Shown here: piece by piece, positions 1-11,824 of the stretch
How positions within the stretch are numbered: the first letter of the stretch is position 1
Layout of the letters: each line of letters starts with the position of its first letter
Source: Botrytis cinerea B05.10
Taxonomy: Eukaryota; Ascomycota; Leotiomycetes; Helotiales; Sclerotiniaceae
Length of the DNA: 64,000 bases
Assembly (NCBI RefSeq): GCF_000143535.2
Contig: NC_037320.1
Span: 372,001-436,000, forward strand
Direction of reading: 5' to 3'
Notes under the pieces: generated by a model
What the model saw: the letters and a program-made list of their open reading frames with translations, nothing else
What the model was told of the DNA's origin: nothing
Database searches by the model: none
Position numbers and translations under genes: made by a program

Positions 1-1335
1 TGTCAAGATGGCTCTTGATACTTTTATCACTCCAATCACACTTCAATTGACATTCAATTGACGTTTGAATCATTCTTCCCGTCACACGTAGAATCATACC
101 TCACTCAGATCACACTCAAATCACACTCAAATCATACTCCACAATATACCTCACCTCATACCTCACTCGCATCACACCTCACTTCATCCATCAATCCACA
201 CATCCATTCATCCCAAACATCAATTAAATACGCACAATCAATCCTCTGAGGACTCCATTCCATATCAATTCCTCCCCTCAAAATGTCCACACGTCAATCC
301 ATGCCCCATGCAGTATCATAAGGTTCCAAATCTCACACCCAAAGAAGTCTAGTCTGCTCAAGTGCTCCCTTGTCCGGCAAAGCGAAGTTCCGACCCTCTA
401 CCCTCAAAACCGGGGAAGTGGGTCATACCCCAGGTTTCGCCCATGGCATCTGCTGACTCTTATCACGTCATGTATGTTTTGGCACATCAGTTCATGTCTT
501 GGTCGTGTGGTGGTGATGGACTTTCTCGATCCTGCAGTCGCTCGATGGGAATGGGAAGGAGAAGAAAAGGGCCTCTGTGAGTAGGAATTGAGGATATACG
601 TGATTCAATGGGAAAGAAGAGAACGGCATCGTCGATAGATTAGATTGATTGCAGGACAGGAAAGGACATGAGGCATCCATGGAGTCGAATTGAGTCGAAT
701 TGAGTTGAATCCAATCCAATCCAATCCCATCCAATCCAGTCCAGTCCAGTCCAATCCAAGCTCAAACCCAAATACAAATCACAATCACTCCATCAATTAC
801 CTTTGGTCAAAAGAGGGGTTGTACAATCATTCGATTGGTCTCTTCCGTGAGGGGTAAAATGACACTAGAGAGGTAGGTACGTAGGTATCATGTCCATCCA
901 TCCTTATTAGCCCATCACTCTCACCACAGCACCACACCACATACATACATACATACAACACAACACAACACACCACACCACACCACACCACACCACACCA
1001 CCCCATCCATCAATTCCACATCTAGAGATCCAACCTCAGGAAAACATTCCACATTCCACATTCCATCCATCCATTCATTCATCCATTCATTCATTCATTC
1101 TTCCATTCTTCTCCTCATTCGTATTTAAACTTTCTCTCCATCCCAGCCAGTCCTGCTTCACCAAGTAACCTAGCATGATAAGGTAACACGCGCCCCCGCA
1201 GGTAAAACCAGAAGTCGATCTATTCTCGTGCTAATCTAGTTATAGAAATCAACGCAACGCAACGCAACGCAATACAATGCATGGAATGTCAATTGAGGCA
1301 TTTATTTTGTTTTGTTTCGTTTCTTGTTCATGGGA

Positions 1336-1367
<32 letters not shown>

Positions 1368-2821
1368 CGATGAAAGTATAATCACCTCAGGGATTGAGGA
1401 CAGGAGGGAGAGGAGGTAATGTAGCTAGATATGTGCGATTGACCAAGTATATCGATCGATATCGTGCATATCAATAATGTCCACTTATCTATCCATCTCA
1501 GTCTCTCCCTTGATCCTAAACAAAAGCAAAAACATACAACAGATCAAATCAAATCAAATCAAATCATGATAATCCCCTCTCTCCCTCTCTCTCTACTACG
1601 AACAACCCAACCACTACCTACACCATCTATTCATTCCCCTTCCCCTCTTCTCCCCCCTCCCTCTCAAACTCACACCTCCTCCCCACCCCAACTTCTCAAT
1701 TACCAGTACTAGATACTCAAAAATCACAAGATTTTCATTAACTATACTTATATATCCATACTTATATACATACATACATACATATATACATACCCACCTA
1801 CACACATACACATACACCTATTTATATCAAGTATATACTCAGACAACCTTATTATCTATTAATCGATCGATCAATAGATCAATTGATATCATATCATATT
1901 ATTACACTATATTACATTATGCTATAATATACAACACTATATTCATCACATACCTATATAGTTATCGAAACAATACATTTAATAAACATTACATAGGTAC
2001 AGAATAGTTAATTATACATACTCACACACAATTAAATCTCCATCTCCATCTCCATCTCCATCTCCACCCAAACCATCCAAAACCATCCTATAACATAACA
2101 CAACACAACACAACACAACACAAAATAATTTCAAACCTAAAAATAACTTATAATATAATATAATATAATATATATCCATGCCTATCCCTCCCCCTCCTCA
2201 AAACTCCATTTCCGAATCTTCCGATCCGAGCGAGTGATTGGATACAATACAAATACAAAACAATAAAACACAATTATAAATAATAATAAAAAAAAAAAAA
2301 AAAAATAATAAAAAAACGAAAAAAATAGTTATCTATTGCAATAGGCAATAGACCACGAATAGGAACAAAAATGATCTATTGAGATTTTATCGATTCAGAA
2401 TCGGAATCAGTATAGGTACAGGATAGGTATATGAGATGAGGTGAGGTGAGGTGAGGTGACGTAACGTGATGTGAGATGAGATGAGATGATATGAAATGAG
2501 GGGATATCAAATGACAGGAATGATAATATATTATTAGATCGGTTTCATATCACGAGATTTAGAGTCTAGGTAGACTGTGTTGGTTCTGTAGAACTGGTGT
2601 TGTTATCTAGATGGAATGGGATGGTTTTGAGGATGATTTTGTTTGGCTGAGTGAGGAGTGAGAGAGGGAGTGATGATATGGTATGGATCGTATGATATAA
2701 TGATATGATATGATGATGATATGATAATAAGTAATAACATGATATTGGTATATTCATAACTCATAACAAAACGCACATAAAAATGTCTTGAAATCCACCA
2801 ACACCTATTTACCCCTCACGC
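1..2821. other. Gene-free, microsatellite-rich spacer
   Basis: No open frame longer than about 80 codons and none that reads like a conserved protein. The stretch is dominated by short tandem repeats: CCACA/ACACC units near 960-1002, CATT/CCAT units near 1060-1110, a GAT run near 1335-1367, CTCCAT units near 2038-2066, ACACA units near 2093-2122, an A-rich run near 2288-2325, and GGTGA/GATGA units near 2433-2490. The right end is the downstream region of the homogentisate dioxygenase gene. I see no supported gene. Confidence 0.7.
1335..1367. repeat. (GAT)n microsatellite, about 11 units
   Basis: Perfect trinucleotide repeat read directly from the sequence, ending in an imperfect GAC unit. 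It lies in non-coding DNA. Confidence 0.95.
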
Positions 2822-4331
2822 TTAAGTATAATGTGGCAATGCCCCTTCATTAATTTCCTTCTTTGCTCCCTCACCACCAACACTCTTTCCAATATCAAGA
2901 ACACCCTCAATCTCCCCCGAAACCAAATGACTAATTCTCTTGACTCCATCTGGAATCTTAAAATGAGCCGGCAATGGAGTCCAGCTCTCTTCATTATAAT
3001 TTTCCTGAACCTTTCTACATTGTTTCAATCCCCACTCCGTAACCCCCACCATCAAACAACTCTCAAACATAAACGCCATACTTCCCTCTCCAACCTTGGC
3101 CGGTTTGAGTGGGGCATTCGACGCTTTATCGTGAGTACCTGCGTCAGGTCCATGAGCTGACATGATATTGTGTAGAGAAGCGCCTGCGGGTTGGAAACCT
3201 CCTCCCGTCTTGGCATCATATTCGCCGCCGATGAGACCCATGAATTCGGACATGGTGTTACGATGATACCAAGGGGGTCGGAAAGTATCTTCGCCTACGA
3301 GCCAGCGTGGAGGAAAGATGACGAAATCCGCAATCGCGGTACCGACATGATCGGAGGGAGCAGTGAGCACAGTAAAGATACTGGGATCGGGATGATCGAA
3401 TGATATACTGCCGATGGTGTTGAATCGACCGAGATCATATTTGTAGGGGTAGTAGAGTCCATGCCAAGCTACAACGTCAAATGGTGTGTGTGTTTGAGTA
3501 GCTTCGAAGAGATGTCCGTTGAATTTTGACAAGATCTTAAATTCGCCATTGGTGTTTTGTTCAAAATTAGCAACGGGAGCTTGGAAATCCCTCGCATTGG
3601 CCAAACAGTTGGAACCAATTGGTCCCAATTCTGGAAGCTGGAAATGCCCCGAATATAATTCCAAGATGTATCCTCGAACAGGCCCTTCTGGAAGTTCAAC
3701 TCGATATCGAATTCCTCGCGGAATAACGCAAATTTCATTTGGTCGAACGAGTAGATTCCCGAGCTCGGTCTGGATGTCTAGAACTCCATGTTGTGCTACG
3801 ATCAAGAAGTCTCCATCGGCACTGTAAAATGCTTGGTTCTTGTCCATACTCTTTCCCGCAGCGAAAATAAAGATTCCAATTCCATGTTTCAATGTTGGAT
3901 CGCCGGCTCCAGCTACTAGTTTTAGACTGTGTACCCAATCCACCGTCTCATCCAAATCGAATGGATCCCACCTCAATTGATTTGGTATCTGATGTAATTT
4001 GTTTCCTTCTGGATTTGTGTTGTAGGAAGCGGCTTCGCGAGGAGTGAAAGGTTGATGTGATGCTGCTGGTAGAATTCGGTAGAGCCACGATTGTTGATTT
4101 TCGTGTCGTGGTGCTGTGAATGCTGTACCGGACAGCTTTTCGGCATACAGACCATAAGGAGGCTTTTGGGGAGAATTGGCTCCTATGGGAAGAGCACCGG
4201 CGACAGCTTCGGATCTGCAAAAGTGTTAAATAAGAAATGAAGGGGCTGTGAACAAAAGCTTACTCGTGATATGAGCCGAAACCATTTTGATATTTATACT
4301 TCTCCGGTGTATTAAACTTCGTAACAGGCAT
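2822..4331 (-). CDS. hmgA: Homogentisate 1,2-dioxygenase
   Basis: Opens the aromatic ring of homogentisate to maleylacetoacetate, the central step of tyrosine and phenylacetate breakdown; a cytosolic Fe(II) enzyme. Two exons: 4331-4264 and 4214-2822, joined by a 49-bp intron with GTAAGC donor and TGCAG acceptor; 486 aa. The N-terminus contains the family-typical [13 protein letters not shown] stretch, which fixes the start at 4331. The iron ligands are visible: His about 340 and Glu about 346 in [12 protein letters not shown], and His about 377 in [11 protein letters not shown], matching human His335, Glu341 and His371. It is about 40 residues longer than the Aspergillus enzyme, mostly through a C-terminal tail after the KIPDGV stretch. 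It is divergent from a CYP504-type P450 whose product feeds this enzyme, so co-regulation from the shared promoter is likely. The identification is very secure; the intron is inferred. Confidence 0.97.
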
Positions 4332-5117
4332 TTTGAAATATCGAGTGATGATGTATGGAATTATGTCAACGCACCAAATTGCTTGATAGGGTTGAGAAGA
4401 CGTGAGAAATATTAAATTTGAAATTGACTTTGCGAAATCCCTCAGGAATATTTATCCATCTCGCACTTCATTCATGGACGGCTATACCGCCCACGACGAA
4501 GTTATTTTCCCCGCGTACAACCGGTCGGATATTGGAGATCGGGACCCTTCACCATATCATCTCATTCCGCATGCGGGGGTGGATGTGAACAGACAAGATT
4601 AGTCATCGCATCTCATCATTTTCTTCAACGGAATTTATTCCGTCATGAGCAAATGCGCCCAAGTTGCAGGATGAAGTCAATTCAAGATAATTTTCGACTA
4701 ATTCGATCTTCACTCCATACAAACTTCATGATTCATCATTATGCTTTAAATCCTTTCTTCACTTGTCATTTCATCTCCATATTTTCAGGCACGGAAGGGA
4801 ACCCGCGCGGAATATTGAAGTCTGGGGCTGTTCGATCGGGTCCCATCTCTCCACACATTCTCACTTGGAACCAATCATCGTCTGTCATTTTCAAACTCGA
4901 AGATGCTTTCACGATTTCCCGATGGGCTAATATCTCACATCTCGTACAGAGAAGTCTGGAAAGATGGATGCACTGATGAGACATGGCAGAGAATCTCATC
5001 ACTTGGAGCTGATTATATATCGGCTCGCTTCCCTTCGATCTTGCCTCCATCCAAATTAACCTTCTTACTTCACTCTTCCTCCTCCTCCTCTTCATCAACA
5101 TCACCTACATTGTCACA
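4332..5117. promoter_or_regulatory. Shared divergent promoter of hmgA and the CYP504 gene
   Basis: The two start codons are 786 bp apart and point away from each other. A TATA-like stretch (TTATATAT, about 5013-5020) lies about 100 bp before the P450 start. A CT-rich tract follows at about 5069-5100, a common feature just upstream of fungal start codons. No binding site of a known regulator is recognised with confidence. Confidence 0.5.
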
Positions 5118-6827
5118 ATGACTCCTGAAACCCTGGGCATTGCGATTGTCGCCACGCTCTTCTTCATCGTTCGATATCTAAATCGTACAGATACCCCAAA
5201 GATTCAAAATTTACCGGAAATTCCTGGATATCCTCTCTTCGGAAGTCTTTTGGAATTTGGTGTCTCTCATGCATTGGTGGCCAAGAGATTGGCCGAGAAG
5301 TATGGTGCTGTCTTCCAAGTAAGATTAGGAAACAGGGTAAGACGCATAGATCACTATCTCCGCGGAAATCCCACGCTAATTGTAAACAGCGGATTGTATT
5401 CGTCAACACTTTTGACGCTGTCCGCCATTTCTGGGTCACCAACCAATCGGCTTTGATCTCTCGCCCTACTCTTCATACTTTCCATAGTGTGGTATCTACT
5501 TCTCAAGGGTTTACCATTGGTACTTCGCCGTGGGATGAATCTTGCAAACAACGAAGAAAGGCTGCCGCTACTGCTTTGAATCGTCCGGCTGTTCAAACTT
5601 ATATGCCTATTATCGATCTCGAGTCTAAGGTTTCCATCAGAGAATTACTCAACGATAGTAAGAATGGCCAAGTTGATATCGATCCCATCTCTTACTTTCA
5701 AAGATTTGCTCTCAACACTTCTTTGACATTGAACTATGGATCAAGACTTCACGAAGTCAAGGATAGGGATTTACTGCAGGAAATTTGTGATGTGGAAAGA
5801 GCTGTTAGCAATTTCAGATCTACGAGCAACAACTGGCAGGATTATATTCCATTACTGAGGCTGTTGCCAAGTTCGAACACTGAGGCTATCCAATACCGAG
5901 AAAGAAGAGACAAGTACTTGAATTACTTGTTGAACAAACTTAAGAAACAAATCGACGAAGGAACAGACAATCCTTGCATTACTGGAAACATTATCAAGGA
6001 TCCTGATGCGAAGTTGAATGAGAGTAAGTTTATTGAGATTCTGTCAATGATATGATATACTAATCCACTTTAGATGAACTCAAATCTATTTGTCTAACAA
6101 TGGTTTCTGCTGGTCTCGATACCGTTCCTGGTAACTTGATCATGGGTATCGCATATCTTTCCTCTGAACACGGTCAAGAAATCCAAAAACGAGCATATGA
6201 AGAAATCATGAAAGTTTACCCCGATGGAGAGGCATGGGAACGTTGTCTCGTTGAAGAAAAGGTTCCATATGTTACTGCTTTTGTCCGCGAAGTACTTCGA
6301 TTCTTTACTGTTATTCCCATTTGTCTTCCAAGAACCAGTATCAAAGATATTGAATACAACGGGGCTACTGTTCCGGCTGGTACTACTTTTTACATGGTAA
6401 GTTCCCTTTTCACTTCAAAGACCTCAGAATCGTGCTAACAATTATCTAGAATGCATGGGCCGCTGATTACGATTCCAACCACTTCAAATCTCCCGATACC
6501 TTTTCCGTTGAACGTTACCTGGACAATCTCGAAGGAGGCGGAACACCTCACTACGCTTACGGTGCCGGCTCTCGCATGTGTGCAGGTTCACATCTCGCGA
6601 ATAGAGAACTCTTCACTGCTTTTATCAGATTGTTCACAGCCTTCCAAATTGTGGCCCCGAAAGATCCAAAGGATAGACCAATCCTAGATGCTTTGGAATG
6701 TAATGCGGTTAAAACTAGTTTGACAACAGATCCCTATCCATTCAAGGTCGGTTTCAAGGTTAGGGATCAAGGAAAGCTGGAGAGATGGATGAGTGAAGCA
6801 GAGGAGAGAACGAAGGATCTTCATTGA
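5118..6827 (+). CDS. Cytochrome P450, CYP504 family (phenylacetate hydroxylase type)
   Basis: Probably hydroxylates phenylacetate (phacA type) or 3-hydroxyphenylacetate (phacB type) toward homogentisate; ER-anchored haem monooxygenase. Four exons: 5118-5336, 5390-6023, 6074-6396, 6450-6827, with canonical introns of 50-53 bp; 517 aa, the normal family length. Visible features are an N-terminal membrane anchor (about residues 5-19), the proline-rich hinge LPEIPGYPLFG, the I-helix oxygen motif AGLDT, the K-helix E-x-x-R (EVLR), and the haem loop YGAGSRMCAG with the ligand Cys at about 436. The stretch RPTLHTF and the region around GFTIGTSPW are what made me choose CYP504 over other families. 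It sits beside homogentisate dioxygenase, which uses the end product. I cannot tell phacA from phacB by eye, so no symbol is given. Confidence 0.92.
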
Positions 6828-9800
6828 GAAGAAAGATGTGGTAATGGATCTAGGAGAGATAAGGCGAGAGGCAACTCATAATTCACTGGGTTGTGGTGGG
6901 AAAATTATATCATGATTCATGACACGGAATGAAGCATCATAGATATTAGCATGGCGTGGTCTTTTGTATTGCGTACTGCATAGCGAGTTTTACTTTTTTT
7001 TCCCTGCTACCAATTTTAAAAAATCAAGAGATGAAATAAAAATATGAAATATATTATTGAGCTTTTTCATGCGCAAGTGATATGATGTATATGTCTATAC
7101 TCATCGGATTATATTTGTCAAAATATGAATTCTTACTACTTGATATGAAAACCGGGGAAATCTTCTATCTTTATACCAAATTCTCCCCTTTGAATTGGAA
7201 TATCAACTGATATTGATGGGAATGTTTGGGGGATCGTAGAAGTTTGATGATGGGTGGTGGGTGGTCATTGGTGAGAATTGATGGGATGGGATGGGATGGG
7301 GTTGGATGTTGAGGGGAAGGAGTAAGGAGTAAGGAGTAGAGAGATAAGAAATTGGGATGATGTATGATATATAATATATAATATGTGATGGGATAGCGGG
7401 ATTGAGAATATAAAATTATAAGGAATTGCTGGGGTAGATGTTGTGGAATCTAGGTAGAGATAGAAGGAGATTGAGATGGAATTGTGTATTTTGAGAATTT
7501 AGATGTAATTTTGTGAGTAGTGTTTTAGTGATGGAATGGAATTTCTTTGTGTATGTGTGTGGAATTATAGAGCATTAAAAGGGATCGAGAGTTAGAAATA
7601 AATATGTGGAAGATGATTGTACGGGTAGGTAGATAGGTAGGTAGATAGATAGATAGATGGATTGTATTTTCTAGACGCCTATATATGTATGTATATGTAT
7701 ATGTATATGTATATGAGGTGAAGGATATAACCATACGGGATTAGGAATCACGATCACGAGGTTAGGTGATAGCTTGTTCTTTGAGATATTGTTATTTTGA
7801 TATTGAGAATGAGTGGTTTGCGCAGGTTGATGTACTCTCGAGTTTGAGTTTGAGTTTGGGGAAGGCTGCGTGGTGATGAGGTGGAGAGGATTGGAGTGGG
7901 GTGGGGGAGACGAAGAGGTGAGGTGTGGGGGGGGGGGGGGGGGGCGGGGGCAGGGGGAGTGAAGTGTATTTTGTATCTATTAATGATATTGATGAGACGA
8001 GATTTGGCTTTCTCATACGGCTTTTGGGGCTGGTTTGGAGGTTTCCTTTAACAAAATAAAATTAAATAAAATAAATTTGTAGTGGGAATAGCGAGGTCAG
8101 GAGTGGGATAATTAATTGTTGATGATTTACTTATTATTTGCTTATCTGTATTTGTGGTGGAAGTATGGATTGGTCCAGTAGATGTAGGATAACCAAGCAG
8201 AACTTTTAGCTCACCTCGTCGTCAAATCAAATCATGATTCATGTGGAATTCCTTTCCTATGTGTACTGTAGATGGGTATATATATCCCGGAACTAGCATT
8301 CTAGCCCCTTGTATAGAATTTAGCGACCGGGAAGTTGTTAAGCAAGATGGGGATATGTATGTGAGAAGCGAGATGTGGGGAAGCTTATGGTGATGGTGAA
8401 AGGAACTGGAAGGCGATGGCGATGGTAATGGTAATGGGACATCTGAGATTGGTCTTGCGAGATATGAGGGCGAAGAATAGAAGGATTTGTTGTGCTGGAT
8501 GTAAGAAGTATGTGGACTCGACTATTCCTGGATGTCATTTTCTCCGTTGCAAACATGAGAGGCTCCTGGAATCATGAGAGTATATTCGGAATTAGAAATT
8601 TAAAACTACTACGTACGTATTAATGCATATCTTTAGTTGGAGTAACTTCTTGTCATGGTCATTTTCAATAGTCGCCGTCGATTATAGCCCATGTCGAATG
8701 TCGCTATTGATGGGGAAATCCCATTTCCACTAACTATTCTTATATTTTATCGAGAAGCTTCGGTTCTGTATCTCAGACGATCATATCGTCTTATTGATAT
8801 TCAATGTATTTTTTTGGTCTTACAAATGAGGTGCTTCAAATCACAAAAAGGCCCTGAGAGGCTGGGTTAACGTCATGGATTTGTGATGGATATAAAAACC
8901 TGAGCAAAAAAAAAAAAAAAAAACGATATTTATACCCTTCCGAGGTGATTATATTGGAGAACCGATAGAAAATGAGGGGCTGTAGGACAGACTCACTATT
9001 GACTTGGGTATTGGAAATAACTGGTGATCTGTAAGTCACTCTACACGGAAGGTGTGTGGGAAGGAAGTGAAGGTATGGAGACTTAACCGAATAAATAACC
9101 AAGTATAAAACTGGATGGACCTCTCAAAACTTCAGAGCTCCCATGGCAGTAAGTAAGGAGACATCGAAAACAATCAAGGAAATTGAGATGGAAGTTTTAG
9201 TGATTGGTACGGTAACTACCTCCTGACTAGACTCTCGCGTTAACAATCTGGAATATGGCACATCCAAATACTTTATCAAATTATGCCTTCATTCATACCG
9301 AGCTATTAACAGCAAAAATACCACGGCGGTAATTTTTGACGAGTGGCTTTGATGGCGACAGCGAATGTTCACCCTCAAGTATCTTGCATCCTCTTTGACG
9401 ACAACCATGATCATCATGGTACGCACAGGAAATTATCTCTGGATATCAAATCTCAATCCCCATGACTTCTCGATGTTTGGCTTCCAGTTGAATTTTTTCA
9501 CATAAAGGTCTCATTCCATTCTTGAAAGTAAAGTATTCTTGTGGCTGGAATGGGATTGGATTTCGATTTATGTAACATAAGTCGAGGTATGCATCTGTGC
9601 TAGATGTATTGTGAGTGAATATCCTGGGTAAAGTCTTATATACATGCTTATAGATATTTGAATAACTATATCGTGAATCATACAATGAGTTATTTTTGTT
9701 TAGATGAGGAACGTGAGAGCAATATATATTGATTCTATTACCGCCACTACATGGGATGTAAAGAAGTTAGAAATATAAGAAATCTGAATGTGTATGAGAG

Positions 9801-9963
9801 TTGATTCTCTTGAATCTGCGATTTTCTCTTGATGCTGGTTATTGATAATACCTCAAATTCCCTCGACATCATCTTCAATTTCACCACACGATAGCTACTC
9901 CACAATCACAGACCAGAATCCCCAGAATCTACATCTTCAAAACGTACAACTAAAAACATCATT
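6828..9963. other. Gene-free spacer with purine-rich and homopolymer tracts
   Basis: No convincing gene. The plus strand is rich in GA and GT between about 7200 and 8000, with GATGG units near 7280, GGAGTAA units near 7318-7338, GATA/GGTA units near 7625-7660 and TATATG units near 7680-7715. An 18-base G run lies at 7927-7944 and an 18-base A run at 8906-8923. A minus-strand frame at 9446-9600 reads somewhat like protein but has no identifiable start or domain. Confidence 0.6.
7927..7957 (+). repeat. Poly-G tract followed by two G5 runs; possible G-quadruplex
   Basis: The sequence shows 18 consecutive G, one C, five G, CA, then five G. Such an arrangement can fold as an intramolecular G-quadruplex. 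Homopolymers of this length are also prone to assembly length error, so the exact G count is uncertain. Confidence 0.85.
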
Positions 9964-10953
9964 TCAGTTTCGTCTTGGCACGGGAATCGTGGCATAATAA
10001 GCCATAGCTGCCAGGTTAATCTCTGGGGTCAGCTCTTTTCCTTCTTCCATCATCTTAGCCAGGAGTTTGAAATAATGGATGTAGAATGCCTGGGATTTTG
10101 TTAGCTGAATTTTCCACCCATGTAATTCCCGTCTTTCTCTTCTGTCTCCTCACGAATTCTACATCCGTTTCTTTCTCTCTCTCTTTAACCCTACAATCAT
10201 TCTCCATCATGCTCTTCCAGTCGAGTCCTTTCGCAGATCGAGAATCGCAGGTGACGATAAATCCAAGTGAAAAATATCAAACATACCGGAGTAAAAGTAT
10301 TGACAAATTTTGCCTCCTCATCCGTCTCATTGCTAAATGTATGAGGAGCTCTAGTGGGTACAACCACATAATCACCTACCCCTGCATCGATTCTCTTCTC
10401 GGACTCGCCTGTTGAGGGATTGGCGGGGACCCAGAAGGATATTACTTAGAAGTGTTAGTAGATTCAAAGTGAAAGCAGTAGATTGTAGAGAGGTGATGAT
10501 AGGATAAAAAAAGTTGTAGTAAGGAGGGTAGAACAAAAGAAGAAGAACATCAGTGAGCAAGGAAACACAAGACCCTACCGCCTTTCGTGACCAGGAAACA
10601 TTCATCATGCATCTCGTGCCAGTGAGCAGGTGGCCCTTTCAGACCCGCAGGAAGAGTTCCCTCAACAGTTGAAATCCGATTATCTATCATTTCTGTTATT
10701 CTCTTATGATAATAGCATCACTCTATTGATCATTCCCTATCGTCTCCCATACCAGTTCCCTCGAAATCAAATACGAGGAGGAACTTTCAGGGAGTCCAAG
10801 AGGGAGGAAAAAGAAGAAATACATACCAGTCCTACTCCCGTCCTCTAAAACTCTCAATTTGACATTTCCTAGTGTGATTACTTCCCCTGTCTCTGCTTTG
10901 ACATAGTGGACTGGAACATTCGGTTGAGGGGCAATTGGTGCAGGAGGAATCAT
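9964..10953 (-). CDS. Small single-domain cupin (cupin_2 type)
   Basis: A 171-aa protein with one cupin beta-barrel; the substrate is unknown. Four exons: 10953-10827, 10683-10579, 10444-10287, 10089-9964, all with GT..AG introns and summing to 516 nt. Both cupin metal motifs are present. Motif 1 reads GPPAHWHEMHDECFLVTKG, fitting G(X)5HXH(X)3-4E(X)6G, so two His and a Glu are available as ligands. Motif 2 reads GDYVVVPTRAPHTFSN, fitting G(X)5PXG(X)2H(X)3N except that the inner Gly is Arg. The protein may therefore bind a metal and act as a dioxygenase or isomerase, but many small fungal cupins lack a known reaction. It has no signal peptide. It lies 3 kb from the aromatic catabolic pair; a shared role is possible but not shown. 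Confidence 0.85.
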
Positions 10954-11824
10954 TTTTGGCAGCGAAAGTGTATTTTGACGGTATTTGAGAGAATAAATGC
11001 AGTATCTGTTGATTTGAGTGCGGTTGAGGTGTCCAACCAGTGAGAAGTTCGGATTACTATATAAATGATCAAAGTATGAGTGAGTTATGAAGTGAAGTGC
11101 AATGAAAAAAAAAATGCGAATAGACACTGGAACTACATCTTTATATCTTCAAGCTCGACACCGACCTCTTCTAAAGGATTCATCGTCAAATACCACAATC
11201 ACACAATGATGAACCCTAAATCGGATAACTTCTCTCCAAGTTTGCCGAGCTTCTGAACCTCATAGTTTGATGTGATTGGTTCGCTCGCATCAACGGGAAT
11301 CAACGAACATCTTTCAAGATTTCGGAGTAAGCAGAGGACCGAAGTGCGGTTAAGGATTCTTTGCTTATTAATGCTGCAGCATGCGGACTCTGACAGTTGT
11401 TGAATATGCCGGATACTAAGTCCGTGGTATTGAATGGTTTATTGTGTGACAATTGTGATGTCCTCTTGTACAACGGAGATAATAGATGGGAGTGGATACG
11501 GGTGTATGAGCGGGAATATTCGCTGGGAGACATGTAGTATCCTTGAAGTTTTTATAAATCAATGAAATAACATATAAAATCTCACTCAACTAACTATAAT
11601 CGAAGTTCCCAAATGGTTGTTCAAATTAGATTGATAGGTATCCAATTTCTGGTCAAAATTAATAGCAACGCACTCCACCTCCTTCAAACTCTTTTGTCAA
11701 TTTAGTTTTCGATCCTTTTGCCCTTCCGAAACCCGCTAGGTAAATTAATCATCATTCAAACATGCAAAGAAATGTCCATTAAATCACTTCCAATCAATTT
11801 TCCATCGATCTTCTCATTTCTGCA
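10954..11824. other. Spacer between the cupin start and the rvt 3' end
   Basis: It holds the promoter of the cupin gene and the downstream region of rvt. A 77-codon minus-strand frame at 11300-11533 has no recognisable domain and no supporting context. I see no supported gene. Confidence 0.6.

Noticed and set aside
9446..9685. 79-codon minus-strand frame with a protein-like second half (PFQPQEYFTFKNGMRPLCEK)
   Set aside because: Single short frame, no family recognised and no supporting exon; could be a relic.
11300..11533. 77-codon minus-strand frame
   Set aside because: No domain, no splice partner, and composition close to random.
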